Source: an uncultured SAR86 cluster bacterium (GTDB lineage Bacteria > Pseudomonadota > Gammaproteobacteria > Magnimaribacterales > D2472). From it: 32,824 nucleotides of DNA. Positions within the stretch are counted from its first letter, which is position 1; each line of letters starts with the position of its first letter. The notes under the pieces were generated by a model, which saw only the letters and a list, made by a program, of their open reading frames with translations, searched no databases and was not told the origin of the DNA. Location: assembly GCA_902558375.1 (NCBI GenBank), contig CACEDQ010000013.1, positions 1-32,824 of the forward strand. Direction: 5' to 3'. The translations under genes were made by a program, and so were the position numbers. Positions 1-8,470 of this stretch are shown here, piece after piece.

Positions 1-699
1 TAGTTCGACCTTGTCACTTCCAAACTTACCTGCAATTTCCTTAAAAATATCTTCAATAGTTATTAAGCCCTCTATCTCTCCATATTCGTCGACAACTAAA
101 GCCATATTTTTATCATTATCTTGAAACTCTTTAAGCTGTTTCATCAATGCAGTAGATTGAGAAACAAAATAAGTTTTCATTAAAATATGATGAACATCTT
201 GCTTGGCTTCTAGTTTATCTAAAAATGAATGAGAATCTTTTAGATGTAATGTTCCTAGTTCATTATCAATAGAATTTTTGTAAACGGGCAATCTTGTATA
301 TTCTGAAGATTCAATGATATTTTTGTTAGTCTCATAATCCAAATCAATATCAATACCAATAACCTCTGAGGTAGGAGTCATAATATCTTCAACAACAAGT
401 TCTTCCATGCCCAATATAGATGAAAGCATACCTCTGTATTGTTTTGGTATTAAATCACCTGATTCGTCTAGTAAAGTTTTAAGTTCTTGAGTATTAAGAT
501 TGTCGTTATCTTTTGCATCTTTTACATTGATGTTAAAGATTCTCAATACGATTGAACTAATATAGTTTGTAATAGCTATTAATGGTCTTAATATATAAAG
601 TAATGTTTTTAATAATAGGGATGATCTTTTAGCAAAACTCTCTGGTTTTACTGCTGCCATAGTTTTTGGTGTTATTTCTGAAAACAATAGTTGTTCAAG
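1..699 (-). pseudogene. CorB/CorC (HCC) family transporter, 5'-truncated, runs off left edge
   Basis: The minus-strand frame is open from base 699 to the left edge. It matches the CorB/CorC family of DUF21 plus CBS-pair membrane proteins linked to Mg/Co transport. The segment LFSEITPKT followed by AAVKPE corresponds to the end of the DUF21 membrane domain (FAEVLPKT in E. coli CorB). After it come the linker, the MTPTSEVIGIDID start of the CBS region, and ALVVDEYGEIEGLITIEDI of the second CBS domain. The roughly 100-residue N-terminal part with the first membrane helices is absent: immediately upstream the frame hits TGA at 700-702 and the DNA becomes the opposite-strand MBL gene. The family match is secure. 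Whether this is a real deletion or an assembly join cannot be decided here. The C-terminus lies outside the window. Confidence 0.8.
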
Positions 700-1325
700 T
701 CACACCTTTTGTCCAAAATGCTTCAATAGTATTCTGTACAAACACATACAAATGCGCATTTGTAGATCCGGGTGGAGATATAGAAATGCTTCTGGATGTT
801 GCAAAAAGTAATAATTTAATTCCAGAAAAAATTTTATTAACTCATGGGCATATAGATCATGCTGGAGGAGCACAAGAGCTATCAAATATTCTAAGAATTA
901 ATATAGAGGGCCCTCATATTGCAGATAAATTTTTACTAGATGAGCTTAAAAAACAAGGCCAAATGTTTGGCATGATGTCTGAAAATTGTTCGCCTGATAG
1001 ATGGCTGAATGAGGGTGATATTGTAAAAATTGGTAAGGCAGAATTAAATACTTATTTTTGTCCTGGCCATACTCCTGGTCATGTAATTTTTTACAGCAAA
1101 GAGAATAAACTAGCTCTTGTCGGTGATGTTTTATTTCAAGGCTCTATCGGTAGAACTGATCTTCCTGGGGGCAATCATCAAGAATTATTAGATTCGATAA
1201 AAAATAAATTATGGCCCCTTGGAAATGATGTTGAATTTATTCCTGGCCATGGACCGAACTCAACTTTTGCTCAGGAAAGGGCAACAAATGCATTCGTTGC
1301 AGACAGCATTTTGATGAATAATTAA
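666..1325 (+). CDS. MBL-fold hydrolase, YcbL/glyoxalase II-like
   Basis: This is a metallo-beta-lactamase-fold hydrolase of the glyoxalase II/YcbL type, which typically hydrolyses thioesters such as S-lactoylglutathione. The family start signature VTPFVQN is at residues 12-18 (numbered from base 666). The metal-binding THGHIDHAGG is at 59-68, PGHTPGH follows near the middle, and GDVLFQGSIGRTDLPGG is the late metal-binding segment with PGHGP near the end. Length (about 215 residues) fits the family. The start is problematic. TTG 666 and GTG 669 are the only near-standard starts, but family alignment suggests the native protein begins MKTIVVQVTPF, where CTG (678-680) now stands. No ribosome site or promoter is visible because the truncated CorB gene abuts it. 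The stop lies three bases from the convergent SDR stop. Confidence 0.85.
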   Translation: MVLFLKTIVVQVTPFVQNASIVFCTNTYKCAFVDPGGDIEMLLDVAKSNNLIPEKILLTHGHIDHAGGAQELSNILRINIEGPHIADKFLLDELKKQGQMFGMMSENCSPDRWLNEGDIVKIGKAELNTYFCPGHTPGHVIFYSKENKLALVGDVLFQGSIGRTDLPGGNHQELLDSIKNKLWPLGNDVEFIPGHGPNSTFAQERATNAFVADSILMNN

Positions 1326-1328
1326 ATA

Positions 1329-2126
1329 CTATTTATCGTACCTGCCCGGGGCTAATTTCCTACCAAATAATGAAAGTAGAGATTCAGGGAAGTTTTTAAG
1401 CATAAAGACTAAAATTTTATATGTCATTGTTGGGACATATATTGGTTTGCCTGCAAACATTGCCTCTACCCCCTCTTTGGCCACTCTTTCAGCTGAAAAT
1501 TTAAGAAAACTTGGAACCCTGTCCATTTCATCTTGAACACCGCTTGCAGTATGAAATTCTGTTACTGTAAAACCTGGACATAATGCAGTTGATGAAATTC
1601 CAAGATGATTATAATTAATGTTAATAGAGTCACTAAATCTATTCATAAAAGTTTTAATTGGTCCGTATAGTGCTTGGATTGCAGATGGTGGTGAAAATGA
1701 AGCCACAGAAGAAACTATCATAATTTTACCATTTTGATTTTCCATCATCGATGGAAGAAAAATTTTTGTTAATGCAATAACAGAGGTCGCAAGAACTCTT
1801 ATAAAATCCTCTTCATCTTCCATTGGAGTCTCATGAAAAGGAGTCTTAATACCATAACCAGCATTATTTATTAAAATCTCCACTTGATAATTTTTTATGT
1901 TACAAAAATCAAATATCTCTTTAGGTGTATTTATATCACTTAAGTCACATGCAATATAATCAACCCTCACATCAAATTTATTAATTATTTCTTTTGCAAT
2001 ATTTGATAGCCTTTCTTCTCTTCTTGCAGTCAAAATTAAGTTATAGCCCTTTGAAGCTAGATTATTTGCTATTTCTAATCCAATGCCCGAAGATGCTCCT
2101 GTAATTAATGCATACGATTTATCCAT
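1329..2126 (-). CDS. SDR family NAD(P)-dependent oxidoreductase
   Basis: A classical short-chain dehydrogenase/reductase of 265 residues. The Rossmann dinucleotide site TGASSGIG is at residues 9-16, and the NNAG motif at 87-90. The catalytic triad is Ser140, Tyr154 and Lys158 (YGPIK, the usual YxxxK). ARREERL at 34-40 suggests NADP preference, because basic residues follow the second strand. The C-terminal part resembles DltE/YqjQ-type SDRs of unknown substrate, with a hydrophobic stretch near 238-258 that could be membrane-associating. It is transcribed divergently from the metalloprotease gene across a 60-base gap containing an inverted repeat. The substrate cannot be assigned from sequence. 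Confidence 0.88.
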   Translation of the reverse strand: MDKSYALITGASSGIGLEIANNLASKGYNLILTARREERLSNIAKEIINKFDVRVDYIACDLSDINTPKEIFDFCNIKNYQVEILINNAGYGIKTPFHETPMEDEEDFIRVLATSVIALTKIFLPSMMENQNGKIMIVSSVASFSPPSAIQALYGPIKTFMNRFSDSININYNHLGISSTALCPGFTVTEFHTASGVQDEMDRVPSFLKFSAERVAKEGVEAMFAGKPIYVPTMTYKILVFMLKNFPESLLSLFGRKLAPGRYDK

Positions 2127-2131
2127 GAGAC

Positions 2132-2148
2132 ATATACTATCAGTATAT
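2132..2148. promoter_or_regulatory. Inverted repeat in divergent promoter region
   Basis: ATATACT-ATC-AGTATAT is a perfect 7-bp inverted repeat with a 3-base centre in the gap between the divergent SDR and metalloprotease genes. TATACT read on either strand resembles a -10 box, so this may be two back-to-back overlapping -10 elements or an operator. No convincing -35 was found for either direction. Confidence 0.35.
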
Positions 2149-2190
2149 ATATTTCTAGGATAGAATTATTGATTCATTAAAAGGATGACT

Positions 2191-4692
2191 ATGACTCTGC
2201 AAAACAAACTTTTTAAATTTTATTTAATACTTGCTACAGGATATTTAGTTATAGCTGTATCTTCAAACCTGCAAGCAGAAGAAGATATTGAAGCTTTCAC
2301 TAAGGAAAGTTCAGAAAATCAAGAAATATCGACTGATATATCAGATCTTGAAAAATGCATGATGAAAGCCAAAAGCATGAAAGATAAAAAAAATTGTAAA
2401 AAAGAACATATGAAAACTGTTGAGCAGTTCATTAACGAGGAAGGATTAAGCCTTATTGATGGGTTTTTAAAAATATATACAGATGAAGACCATATTAATT
2501 ATTATTTAAAACTTGATAATAACGATTTAGATAAGCAATTTTTATATTTCGCCTACATTATGAATGCTCCTCAAGAAAGCACACTTACAGGAGGTCTCCC
2601 ATCAGATGGAAAGGTTTTAGAATTTAGAAGATTTCAAAAAGATAGTATAAGTTTATATCAAATTAATACTTCTTATATTAATGGTGATGATAACAATATT
2701 GGAAGATCAACTATCACTAATATTACTGAAGCATTTATTGAAAAATTTAAACCCATTGCACGTTCCAAAGACTCAGTTTTGATTAGTATAAATAAATTTT
2801 TAATGTCTGAAAAAATTGAAGCTATAAGTTATGTGCCATCAGAATATCAAGAATATATTTCAGTTGATTACGGTAGACCGGATCCATCTAAAACTTTTAT
2901 AAACAATATCTTAAATAATAAAACCAATACTGCTGTTGAGGTAACATTTGGATACGTAAATAAAATGCCAAACTCTGATGCGTATTCTGTTTCAGCAGTT
3001 ACCGACCCACGCTATCTATCAATAACTGGAAGACATATATTTATAAAGATGCCTGATGATGAATTTGAACCTAGGGTTAATGATCATAGAGTTGGCTATT
3101 TTGTAAATAAATCTACAGATTTAACTTCATATGAAAATTTTCCTAATTTTGCATTAATTAATAAATGGAGATTAATAAAGAAGGATCCTGAAGCTCAGCT
3201 CTCAGAACCAGTAGAGCCAATAGTGTATTGGGTTGAGAATACTACTCCAGAAGAAATTATACCAGCCGTTGTTGCAGGTATCGAAAATTGGAATATTGCC
3301 TTTGAAGAAGCAGGATTTAAGAATGCAATAGTTGCAAAAATTCAACCCAAAGATGCTGAATGGGATGCTGCAGATTATGACTACAATGTTATTAGGTGGT
3401 CTTCAGAACCTGATGGAAATCTTTTAGGGATTGGACCAAGCGTAACAAACCCCTTAACTGGTGAAATTATTTCTGCAGATGTTGTTAATAAATTATTAGC
3501 GGTAAAGATTGGTTATAACTATAGAAAACTTTATGGCTATTCCAAAGATAATGATCCATTAATGCAATATATTACAAATCTAACACTTCATGAGGTTGGT
3601 CATACTCTTGGCCTAAGACATAACTTTAGGGGAAGTTATAAATACAGTCCAACTGAGATTCACGATAAAGAACTTACAGGTAATACTATTATGAATTCAG
3701 TAATGGATTATGATCCAATCAATGTTGCTCCAAAAGGAACTAAACAAGGTATTTTCTTCTCAACTGTTCCCGGAGAGTATGATAAATGGGCTATTAAATT
3801 TGGATATACACCAGGTTTAACAGATGAAGATAGAAGATTGATGCTTTTAGACTCTGTGAAGCCTGAATTAAGTTTTGGTACTGACGATGAAGCTATGTCC
3901 TATCCTGGAAATAATATAGATCCGAGAACAAAAAGATATGACATGAGTAATGATCCCATTACTTATGCAACTGATATCATCAATATTGTTGATGAAAAAA
4001 TTAATGAACTTCCAGTGATATTTTCAGATGAAGAAAGTTTTAATAACTACACAAATGCCTTTTTTAGATTTTTCAGAACAAAAGGAAGATTTCTTGAAAC
4101 AGTTGCTCAACAAATTGGCGGTGTTTATGTGAATAAAATATCAAGCACTCAAGATGACAGGACTATACTTGAAGCTGTTCCATACAATAAACAAAAACAA
4201 GCTATGGCTCTCTTAGCAGATAAAGTTTTTGCAAATGGATCAATGAATTATGATTCTAAAATATTAGCAAACTTAATGTATGAGAGAGGAACTAAGTCTA
4301 GTTCGGGAAATAATGATCCTGATTTTCATGCGCTTGTTCTTTCAAGTCAAAGTAATATTCTAAGAAATATATTACATCCCGAAGTTATGAAAAGACTTGT
4401 AAATAGCTCTCTATATGGAAACACTTATATGCCTGCAGAAGTTCTAAGCGACCTGAATGAAGCTATATTCGTATCGAGAGAAACTCCAGATACCTTTAAA
4501 AGAAATCTTCAAGCCACTTATGTTGATTTATTAATTGAAGGTTTTAAAAATGGGAATTATGACAACGTTTCAAAAGCTGAAATTTTTCAAGCAATTAATG
4601 AAATACACTCATTTGCACGAAAAAATAAAATGAAATCAAGTCATTATGAGTTGATTTTTTTCAAGCTAGAACAGCTTTTAAATAATAGTTAA
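2191..4692 (+). CDS. Secreted zinc-dependent metalloprotease (metzincin-like, DUF5117/DUF4953 type)
   Basis: A large exported zinc metalloprotease, 833 residues from this start. I chose ATG 2191 over ATG 2185 because AAAGGA (2180-2185) then has a proper spacing. A signal peptide is visible (basic QNKLFK, hydrophobic stretch, then LQA before EED). The zinc site HEVGHTLGLRH fits HExxHxxGxxH, with His469, Glu470, His473 and His479 numbered from base 2185. NSVMDY about 30 residues on is the Met-turn, so the fold is metzincin-like. The family (DUF5117/DUF5118/DUF4953 proteins, about 800-850 residues) is common in marine and gut bacteria, and its substrate is generally unknown. A small Cys pair lies near the N-terminus (EKCMM, KNCKK). 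The stop overlaps the convergent MGMT gene by 4 bases. Confidence 0.88.
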   Translation: MTLQNKLFKFYLILATGYLVIAVSSNLQAEEDIEAFTKESSENQEISTDISDLEKCMMKAKSMKDKKNCKKEHMKTVEQFINEEGLSLIDGFLKIYTDEDHINYYLKLDNNDLDKQFLYFAYIMNAPQESTLTGGLPSDGKVLEFRRFQKDSISLYQINTSYINGDDNNIGRSTITNITEAFIEKFKPIARSKDSVLISINKFLMSEKIEAISYVPSEYQEYISVDYGRPDPSKTFINNILNNKTNTAVEVTFGYVNKMPNSDAYSVSAVTDPRYLSITGRHIFIKMPDDEFEPRVNDHRVGYFVNKSTDLTSYENFPNFALINKWRLIKKDPEAQLSEPVEPIVYWVENTTPEEIIPAVVAGIENWNIAFEEAGFKNAIVAKIQPKDAEWDAADYDYNVIRWSSEPDGNLLGIGPSVTNPLTGEIISADVVNKLLAVKIGYNYRKLYGYSKDNDPLMQYITNLTLHEVGHTLGLRHNFRGSYKYSPTEIHDKELTGNTIMNSVMDYDPINVAPKGTKQGIFFSTVPGEYDKWAIKFGYTPGLTDEDRRLMLLDSVKPELSFGTDDEAMSYPGNNIDPRTKRYDMSNDPITYATDIINIVDEKINELPVIFSDEESFNNYTNAFFRFFRTKGRFLETVAQQIGGVYVNKISSTQDDRTILEAVPYNKQKQAMALLADKVFANGSMNYDSKILANLMYERGTKSSSGNNDPDFHALVLSSQSNILRNILHPEVMKRLVNSSLYGNTYMPAEVLSDLNEAIFVSRETPDTFKRNLQATYVDLLIEGFKNGNYDNVSKAEIFQAINEIHSFARKNKMKSSHYELIFFKLEQLLNNS

Positions 4693-4949
4693 GAACTTTC
4701 TTCTAATAAAAGTTTTTTCTTTGCTTCAGGGCCACCTGGACCACTGTATCCTCCTATGTCACCGTTAGAGCATATTACTCTATGGCAAGGCCTAATTATT
4801 GGTTCAGGGTTTTGGCCACAGGCATTTGCAACTGCTCTTGCTGCATTGGGCTTGCCAATTTTTTTTGCGATATCTTTATAAGTAATAGTTGAACCATATG
4901 GAATTTTATCAATCTCTGCCCAAACTAGTTTCTGAAAATCTGTAGCCAT
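4689..4949 (-). CDS. MGMT-family protein: stand-alone alkyltransferase catalytic domain
   Basis: An 86-residue protein corresponding only to the C-terminal DNA-binding/catalytic domain of O6-methylguanine-DNA methyltransferase. FQKLVWAEIDKIPYG starts the domain. The helix-turn-helix region KPNAARAVANACGQNP carries the expected Arg (residue 38), and the active site PCHRV (54-58) keeps the acceptor Cys55, followed by GGYSGPGG and a short tail. The N-terminal domain of Ogt/Ada-C is missing. The size matches alkyltransferase-like (ATL) proteins, but those have Trp at the Cys position. It may therefore still accept an alkyl group, or act as a lesion flagger. It is third in an operon with ornithine aminotransferase and an unknown gene, 6 bases downstream of the latter. 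Confidence 0.85.
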   Translation of the reverse strand: MATDFQKLVWAEIDKIPYGSTITYKDIAKKIGKPNAARAVANACGQNPEPIIRPCHRVICSNGDIGGYSGPGGPEAKKKLLLEESS

Positions 4950-4955
4950 AGATAA

Positions 4956-5411
4956 CTAAACCCAAGATTTTATTAATTTAATAGCCTCATCATGATCTAT
5001 ATTTAATCTTGCATACTTAGGCGTCTCCATGGATAGCATTTGTTCTGCAACAAATTCTGGGCTTAAACCAAAGTTAATAAGACTGACTGCAAGATCTGTT
5101 TTAGCTTCAATATTTTCAGTATCTGAAGTAAGTTTCTGTGAATAGTAATTTGTTTTAAATACTAAAATACCTAATTCAGCTAAAGCTAACTCTTTATCTT
5201 CACATTCATTGTCTTCATATTTATCTATTGCATTAAGTATCCAATAGTATGGTTTGGCTACTTTTGCTTTTGCTTCATCAATGTTTGGATAGAGTTTGGT
5301 ATGTGATTTTTCCTTAAACCAATTATCTTCATGTTTAATGATGCATTCTTCTTTTAGATTGAATAAGTACTTTTTTAGATCATCATCTTTAGTTATAAAT
5401 GTATATTCCAT
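4956..5411 (-). CDS. Conserved-looking hypothetical protein, 151 residues
   Basis: I do not recognise this family. The protein is acidic and mostly helical, without signal peptide, membrane segment or obvious catalytic motif. WFKEKSHTKLYPNIDEA and the SPEFVAEQMLSME segment are the most distinctive stretches. Its ATG shares one base with the stop of the ornithine aminotransferase gene (TAATG arrangement), so the two are very probably translationally coupled. The MGMT gene follows after 6 bases. Context hints only at co-expression, not at a function. Confidence 0.75.
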   Translation of the reverse strand: MEYTFITKDDDLKKYLFNLKEECIIKHEDNWFKEKSHTKLYPNIDEAKAKVAKPYYWILNAIDKYEDNECEDKELALAELGILVFKTNYYSQKLTSDTENIEAKTDLAVSLINFGLSPEFVAEQMLSMETPKYARLNIDHDEAIKLIKSWV

Positions 5412-6658
5412 TATTGATATCCTCTCAATACTTTAATAATCTTTTCCATAGCCCAATCTATTTCTGCTTTAGTAATCGTTAATGGAGGAGCAAATCTAAT
5501 AACTGTTTCATGCGTTTCCTTTGCAAGAATCCCTTCACTCATTAATGATAAACATACTTTTTTGGCAGATATTTTTTGATCAAATTCAACTCCTAACCAT
5601 AAGCCTTTGCCTCTGACCTCTCTAATAAAATCTAGATTTATTTCCTGAAGTTTAGTTTTCAGATAATTTCCCATAACTTTACTATTTTCAATTAAATTTT
5701 CATCAATCAATAAATCAAGAGCCTTCGAAGCTACTTTTGCTGCAAGCGGATTGCCTCCAAAAGTTGAACCATGAGATCCTGGATTAAAATGACTCATTAC
5801 TTCTTTTGAACTCAAGAAAGCAGAGACAGGTAATAGGCCTCCACCCAATGCTTTTCCTAAAATTAAACCATCAGGTTTGATTCCTTCATGCTCATATGCA
5901 AACATTTTTCCTGTTCTTCCCAATCCTGATTGAATTTCATCCAGAATGAGTAATACATTATTATCATCACATAAATCTCTTAGCTGTCTTAGCCAGCCAT
6001 CTTGGGGAGTAATAATTCCGCCCTCGCCCTGAATAGGCTCTACAAGAACTGCACAAGTATTTTTATTGATTGAATTCTTTATAGATTGAATAGACTTTTC
6101 GCATATTTTTGAGCAGTCACAGTTTGTATTGCAATAATCAGCTTGAACAAAACCATCAGCAAAAGGGCCAAACCCTTTTTTATAATCTGCTTCTGATGAG
6201 AAACCTACTATAGTTGTGGTTCTTCCATGAAAGTTACCATCTGCAACAATTATTTCAGCAGAGTTTTCTTCTATACCTTTTGTAAAATAACCCCATCTTC
6301 TAGCAGCTTTGATAGCAGTTTCAACTGCCTCAGCTCCAGTATTCATAGGCAAAATAGATTCAAATCCACTTAATTTTGAGAGTTTTTCAATATACTCCCC
6401 AAAAGGTTCTGTATAGAAAGCTCTAGAGCTAATTGCTAACTTTTCTGCTTGATTAACCAATACTTTAACAAGCTCTGGATGTGAGTGACCATGACTAACA
6501 GCAGAATAAGCTGACATCATATCTAGGTATTTATTTCCATCCACATCCCATAAATAGACGCCCTCACCTTTTTGTAAAACAATTGGGAGAGGTGAATAAT
6601 TCTTTGCTCCATACAAAGCCTCTTTATTTATTAAATTATTTTGTAAATTACTTACCAT
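5411..6658 (-). CDS. rocD: Ornithine aminotransferase (PLP-dependent)
   Basis: A class III (fold type I) PLP aminotransferase that best fits ornithine-oxo-acid transaminase, converting ornithine plus 2-oxoglutarate to glutamate semialdehyde plus glutamate in cytosolic arginine/ornithine catabolism. Residues 44-61 (YLDMMSAYSAVSHGHSHP) and TGAEAVETAIKAAR (107-120) are the OAT signatures. LLILDEIQSGLGRTGKMFAYEHEGIKPD surrounds Asp240, and the PLP lysine is Lys269 in GKALGGGLLPVSAF. Length (415) is close to family size (about 400). The excess is partly an unusual Cys cluster at 176-186 (C-x3-C-x-C-x3-C) replacing the usual short loop. It starts a three-gene operon and faces the divergent ctlX-like gene across 41 bases, which supports an arginine/citrulline to glutamate role. 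Confidence 0.9.
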   Translation of the reverse strand: MVSNLQNNLINKEALYGAKNYSPLPIVLQKGEGVYLWDVDGNKYLDMMSAYSAVSHGHSHPELVKVLVNQAEKLAISSRAFYTEPFGEYIEKLSKLSGFESILPMNTGAEAVETAIKAARRWGYFTKGIEENSAEIIVADGNFHGRTTTIVGFSSEADYKKGFGPFADGFVQADYCNTNCDCSKICEKSIQSIKNSINKNTCAVLVEPIQGEGGIITPQDGWLRQLRDLCDDNNVLLILDEIQSGLGRTGKMFAYEHEGIKPDGLILGKALGGGLLPVSAFLSSKEVMSHFNPGSHGSTFGGNPLAAKVASKALDLLIDENLIENSKVMGNYLKTKLQEINLDFIREVRGKGLWLGVEFDQKISAKKVCLSLMSEGILAKETHETVIRFAPPLTITKAEIDWAMEKIIKVLRGYQ

Positions 6659-6699
6659 AGTAGTATTCTACTCGCATTAGGATTAATGAGGGGAGCATT

Positions 6700-7599
6700 A
6701 TGAAAAATCAATCATCAAATCATCTATTTATGATTGAGCCAGAAGTTTTTTATTCAAATGAGCAAACTGCTGATTCAAATCACTACCAAAAAAATCATGA
6801 TGCTGAACTTACAAAAAATGATGTAAAGAAAAAAGCTCTAAAGGAATTTCACGGGCTAAAAAATAAAATTGAAGAAAATGGTATTAAGGTAACATCAATG
6901 AAAGGTATTCCTGAATGTCCTGATCACATTTTTCCTAACTGGTTTATAACTTTTGAAGATAAGACTTTTCAACTATTTAGTATGAAAGCTGAAAATAGAC
7001 GACTGGAAAAAACAAAGGAAATGATTGAATTTCTATCTATGAATTATTCTATGAAAAAAGATTTATCTGAATATGAAAATAAGGGTCATTTTCTTGAAGC
7101 TACAAGTAGCATGGTTATAGATAGAGTCAATATGGTTGTTTATGCTGGTATTTCTTCAAGAACAAGTTCAGAGTTAACTAAAAAATGGTGTGATGATAAT
7201 AATTATGAGTTAGTGTTATTTGAAACTAAAAGTCATAAAGGTGACCCTATCTATCATACTGATGTATTTATGTATGTTGGACAAAAAATTATTGGCATCT
7301 GTTTTGATGTCATTCTTCCAAAATACAGACAAATGGTGAAAGAAAAAGTAAGTAGATTTCATGACGTATATGAAATAGAAGAAAACCAAATTCTGGATTT
7401 TTGTGGAAATAGTCTTGAAGCAAGAAATGATTCTAATGAATACTTTTTAATAATGTCATCCAGAGCTTTTAATGCTTTAAACGATGGTCAAAAAGAAAAA
7501 CTCTCAAAATATTATAAAAAAATTATACATTCAGATTTAACTACGATAGAAAAGTATGGTGGTGGATCGGCTCGATGTATGCTGAATGAGCTATTTTAG
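6700..7599 (+). CDS. ctlX: CtlX-like arginine deiminase-related hydrolase
   Basis: A guanidino-group-modifying enzyme of the amidinotransferase/arginine deiminase superfamily, closest to the CtlX (citrulline utilization hydrolase) type, 299 residues. MIEPEVFYSNEQTADSN (11-27) is the family opening, and PDHIFPNWF (74-82) and GHFLEATSSMV (129-139, with Glu133) follow. His186 lies in YHTDVFMYVG, and the C-terminal GGGSARCMLNELF carries the nucleophile Cys293, so the catalytic Cys-His-acid set looks complete. GAGG-like ribosome site (GAGGGGAGC) lies 5-12 bases upstream of ATG 6700. It diverges from rocD, so it likely feeds ornithine to that enzyme. Whether it uses citrulline, arginine or a methylated arginine cannot be told. 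Its stop overlaps the convergent MTHFR-like gene by 4 bases. Confidence 0.83.
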   Translation: MKNQSSNHLFMIEPEVFYSNEQTADSNHYQKNHDAELTKNDVKKKALKEFHGLKNKIEENGIKVTSMKGIPECPDHIFPNWFITFEDKTFQLFSMKAENRRLEKTKEMIEFLSMNYSMKKDLSEYENKGHFLEATSSMVIDRVNMVVYAGISSRTSSELTKKWCDDNNYELVLFETKSHKGDPIYHTDVFMYVGQKIIGICFDVILPKYRQMVKEKVSRFHDVYEIEENQILDFCGNSLEARNDSNEYFLIMSSRAFNALNDGQKEKLSKYYKKIIHSDLTTIEKYGGGSARCMLNELF

Positions 7600-8447
7600 A
7601 ATTTTTTTACCCAATTAGCAGTTGTTTTGGTGCCACCCAGTGGAAAAAAATGAACTTGTTCAATATTAAAATCTGGATTGTGTGATTTATGTTCAGCTAA
7701 TTCACTAATTACGGAAGTGGGTTCATATGGGAGGAGAAGCTTTGTTAAGTCTTTTGCTCTTTTTTGCAAGACTTTCATAGATGCGCCCACTCCGCACTCA
7801 ATAGAATACCTAATTAAAGTTTGAAGTTTCGCAGGCCCCGCTATACCAATATGAACTGGAAGATCAATGTTCATATCAATAAGACTATTTGCCCATTGGA
7901 TTATGGCTCCAGAATCAAAACAAAATTGAGTTGCAATTGCAATATGCGCATCAGTCCTTTTAGCATACTCATTCTTCCAGGATAAAGCTTTATTAACATT
8001 GGTGTGTGAGCTGTCTTTATCAATATCTTTATTGCCCTCAGGGTGACCTGCTACATGCAAACGTTTAAAACTATATTTATCAAACAATTCTGTTTCAATT
8101 ATTTGAATTGATGAATCATATACACCAGCGGGCTCTTTCGAACCTCCAGCAATTAAAAGAGCTTCTTGAACATTAGCTTCTCCTGAATACTGAGATAACC
8201 AACTCTCAAGCATATCTTTATCCTCTATTATTCTTGCTGGAAAATGAGGCATTGGAATAAATCCTTCATTAGTAATTTTTTTTGCAGTCGTAAGCATGTC
8301 ATCAAACGGAGTTCCTTCAATATGAGCAATATATATTCTGGTATTGATAGGAAGTACTTCAGCAAAATTTTCTATTTTAGCTGCTGCATTTGGTGTTACT
8401 TCAATTGAGTAACCGTTTAAAAAATTTTTCACTACTTCAGAATTCAT
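7596..8447 (-). CDS. Methylenetetrahydrofolate reductase-like protein
   Basis: A 283-residue TIM-barrel protein of the MTHFR (MetF) superfamily. HVAGHPEGN (131-139) and IATQFCFD (171-178) match two hallmark MetF segments, and Glu16 in SIEVTPN aligns with the catalytic Glu of the N-terminal EFFPP strand. The rest is quite divergent from E. coli MetF. The N-terminal strand lacks FFPP, so this is probably one of the MetF-like paralogues found with one-carbon or demethylation pathways rather than necessarily the housekeeping enzyme. It would use FAD and a methylated or methylene-folate. It lies between ctlX (convergent, 4-base overlap) and tRNA-Ser, and no folate-pathway neighbour is visible. Confidence 0.7.
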   Translation of the reverse strand: MNSEVVKNFLNGYSIEVTPNAAAKIENFAEVLPINTRIYIAHIEGTPFDDMLTTAKKITNEGFIPMPHFPARIIEDKDMLESWLSQYSGEANVQEALLIAGGSKEPAGVYDSSIQIIETELFDKYSFKRLHVAGHPEGNKDIDKDSSHTNVNKALSWKNEYAKRTDAHIAIATQFCFDSGAIIQWANSLIDMNIDLPVHIGIAGPAKLQTLIRYSIECGVGASMKVLQKRAKDLTKLLLPYEPTSVISELAEHKSHNPDFNIEQVHFFPLGGTKTTANWVKKF

Positions 8448-8470
8448 AGGCGTATTAAAGCATAAAAAAC

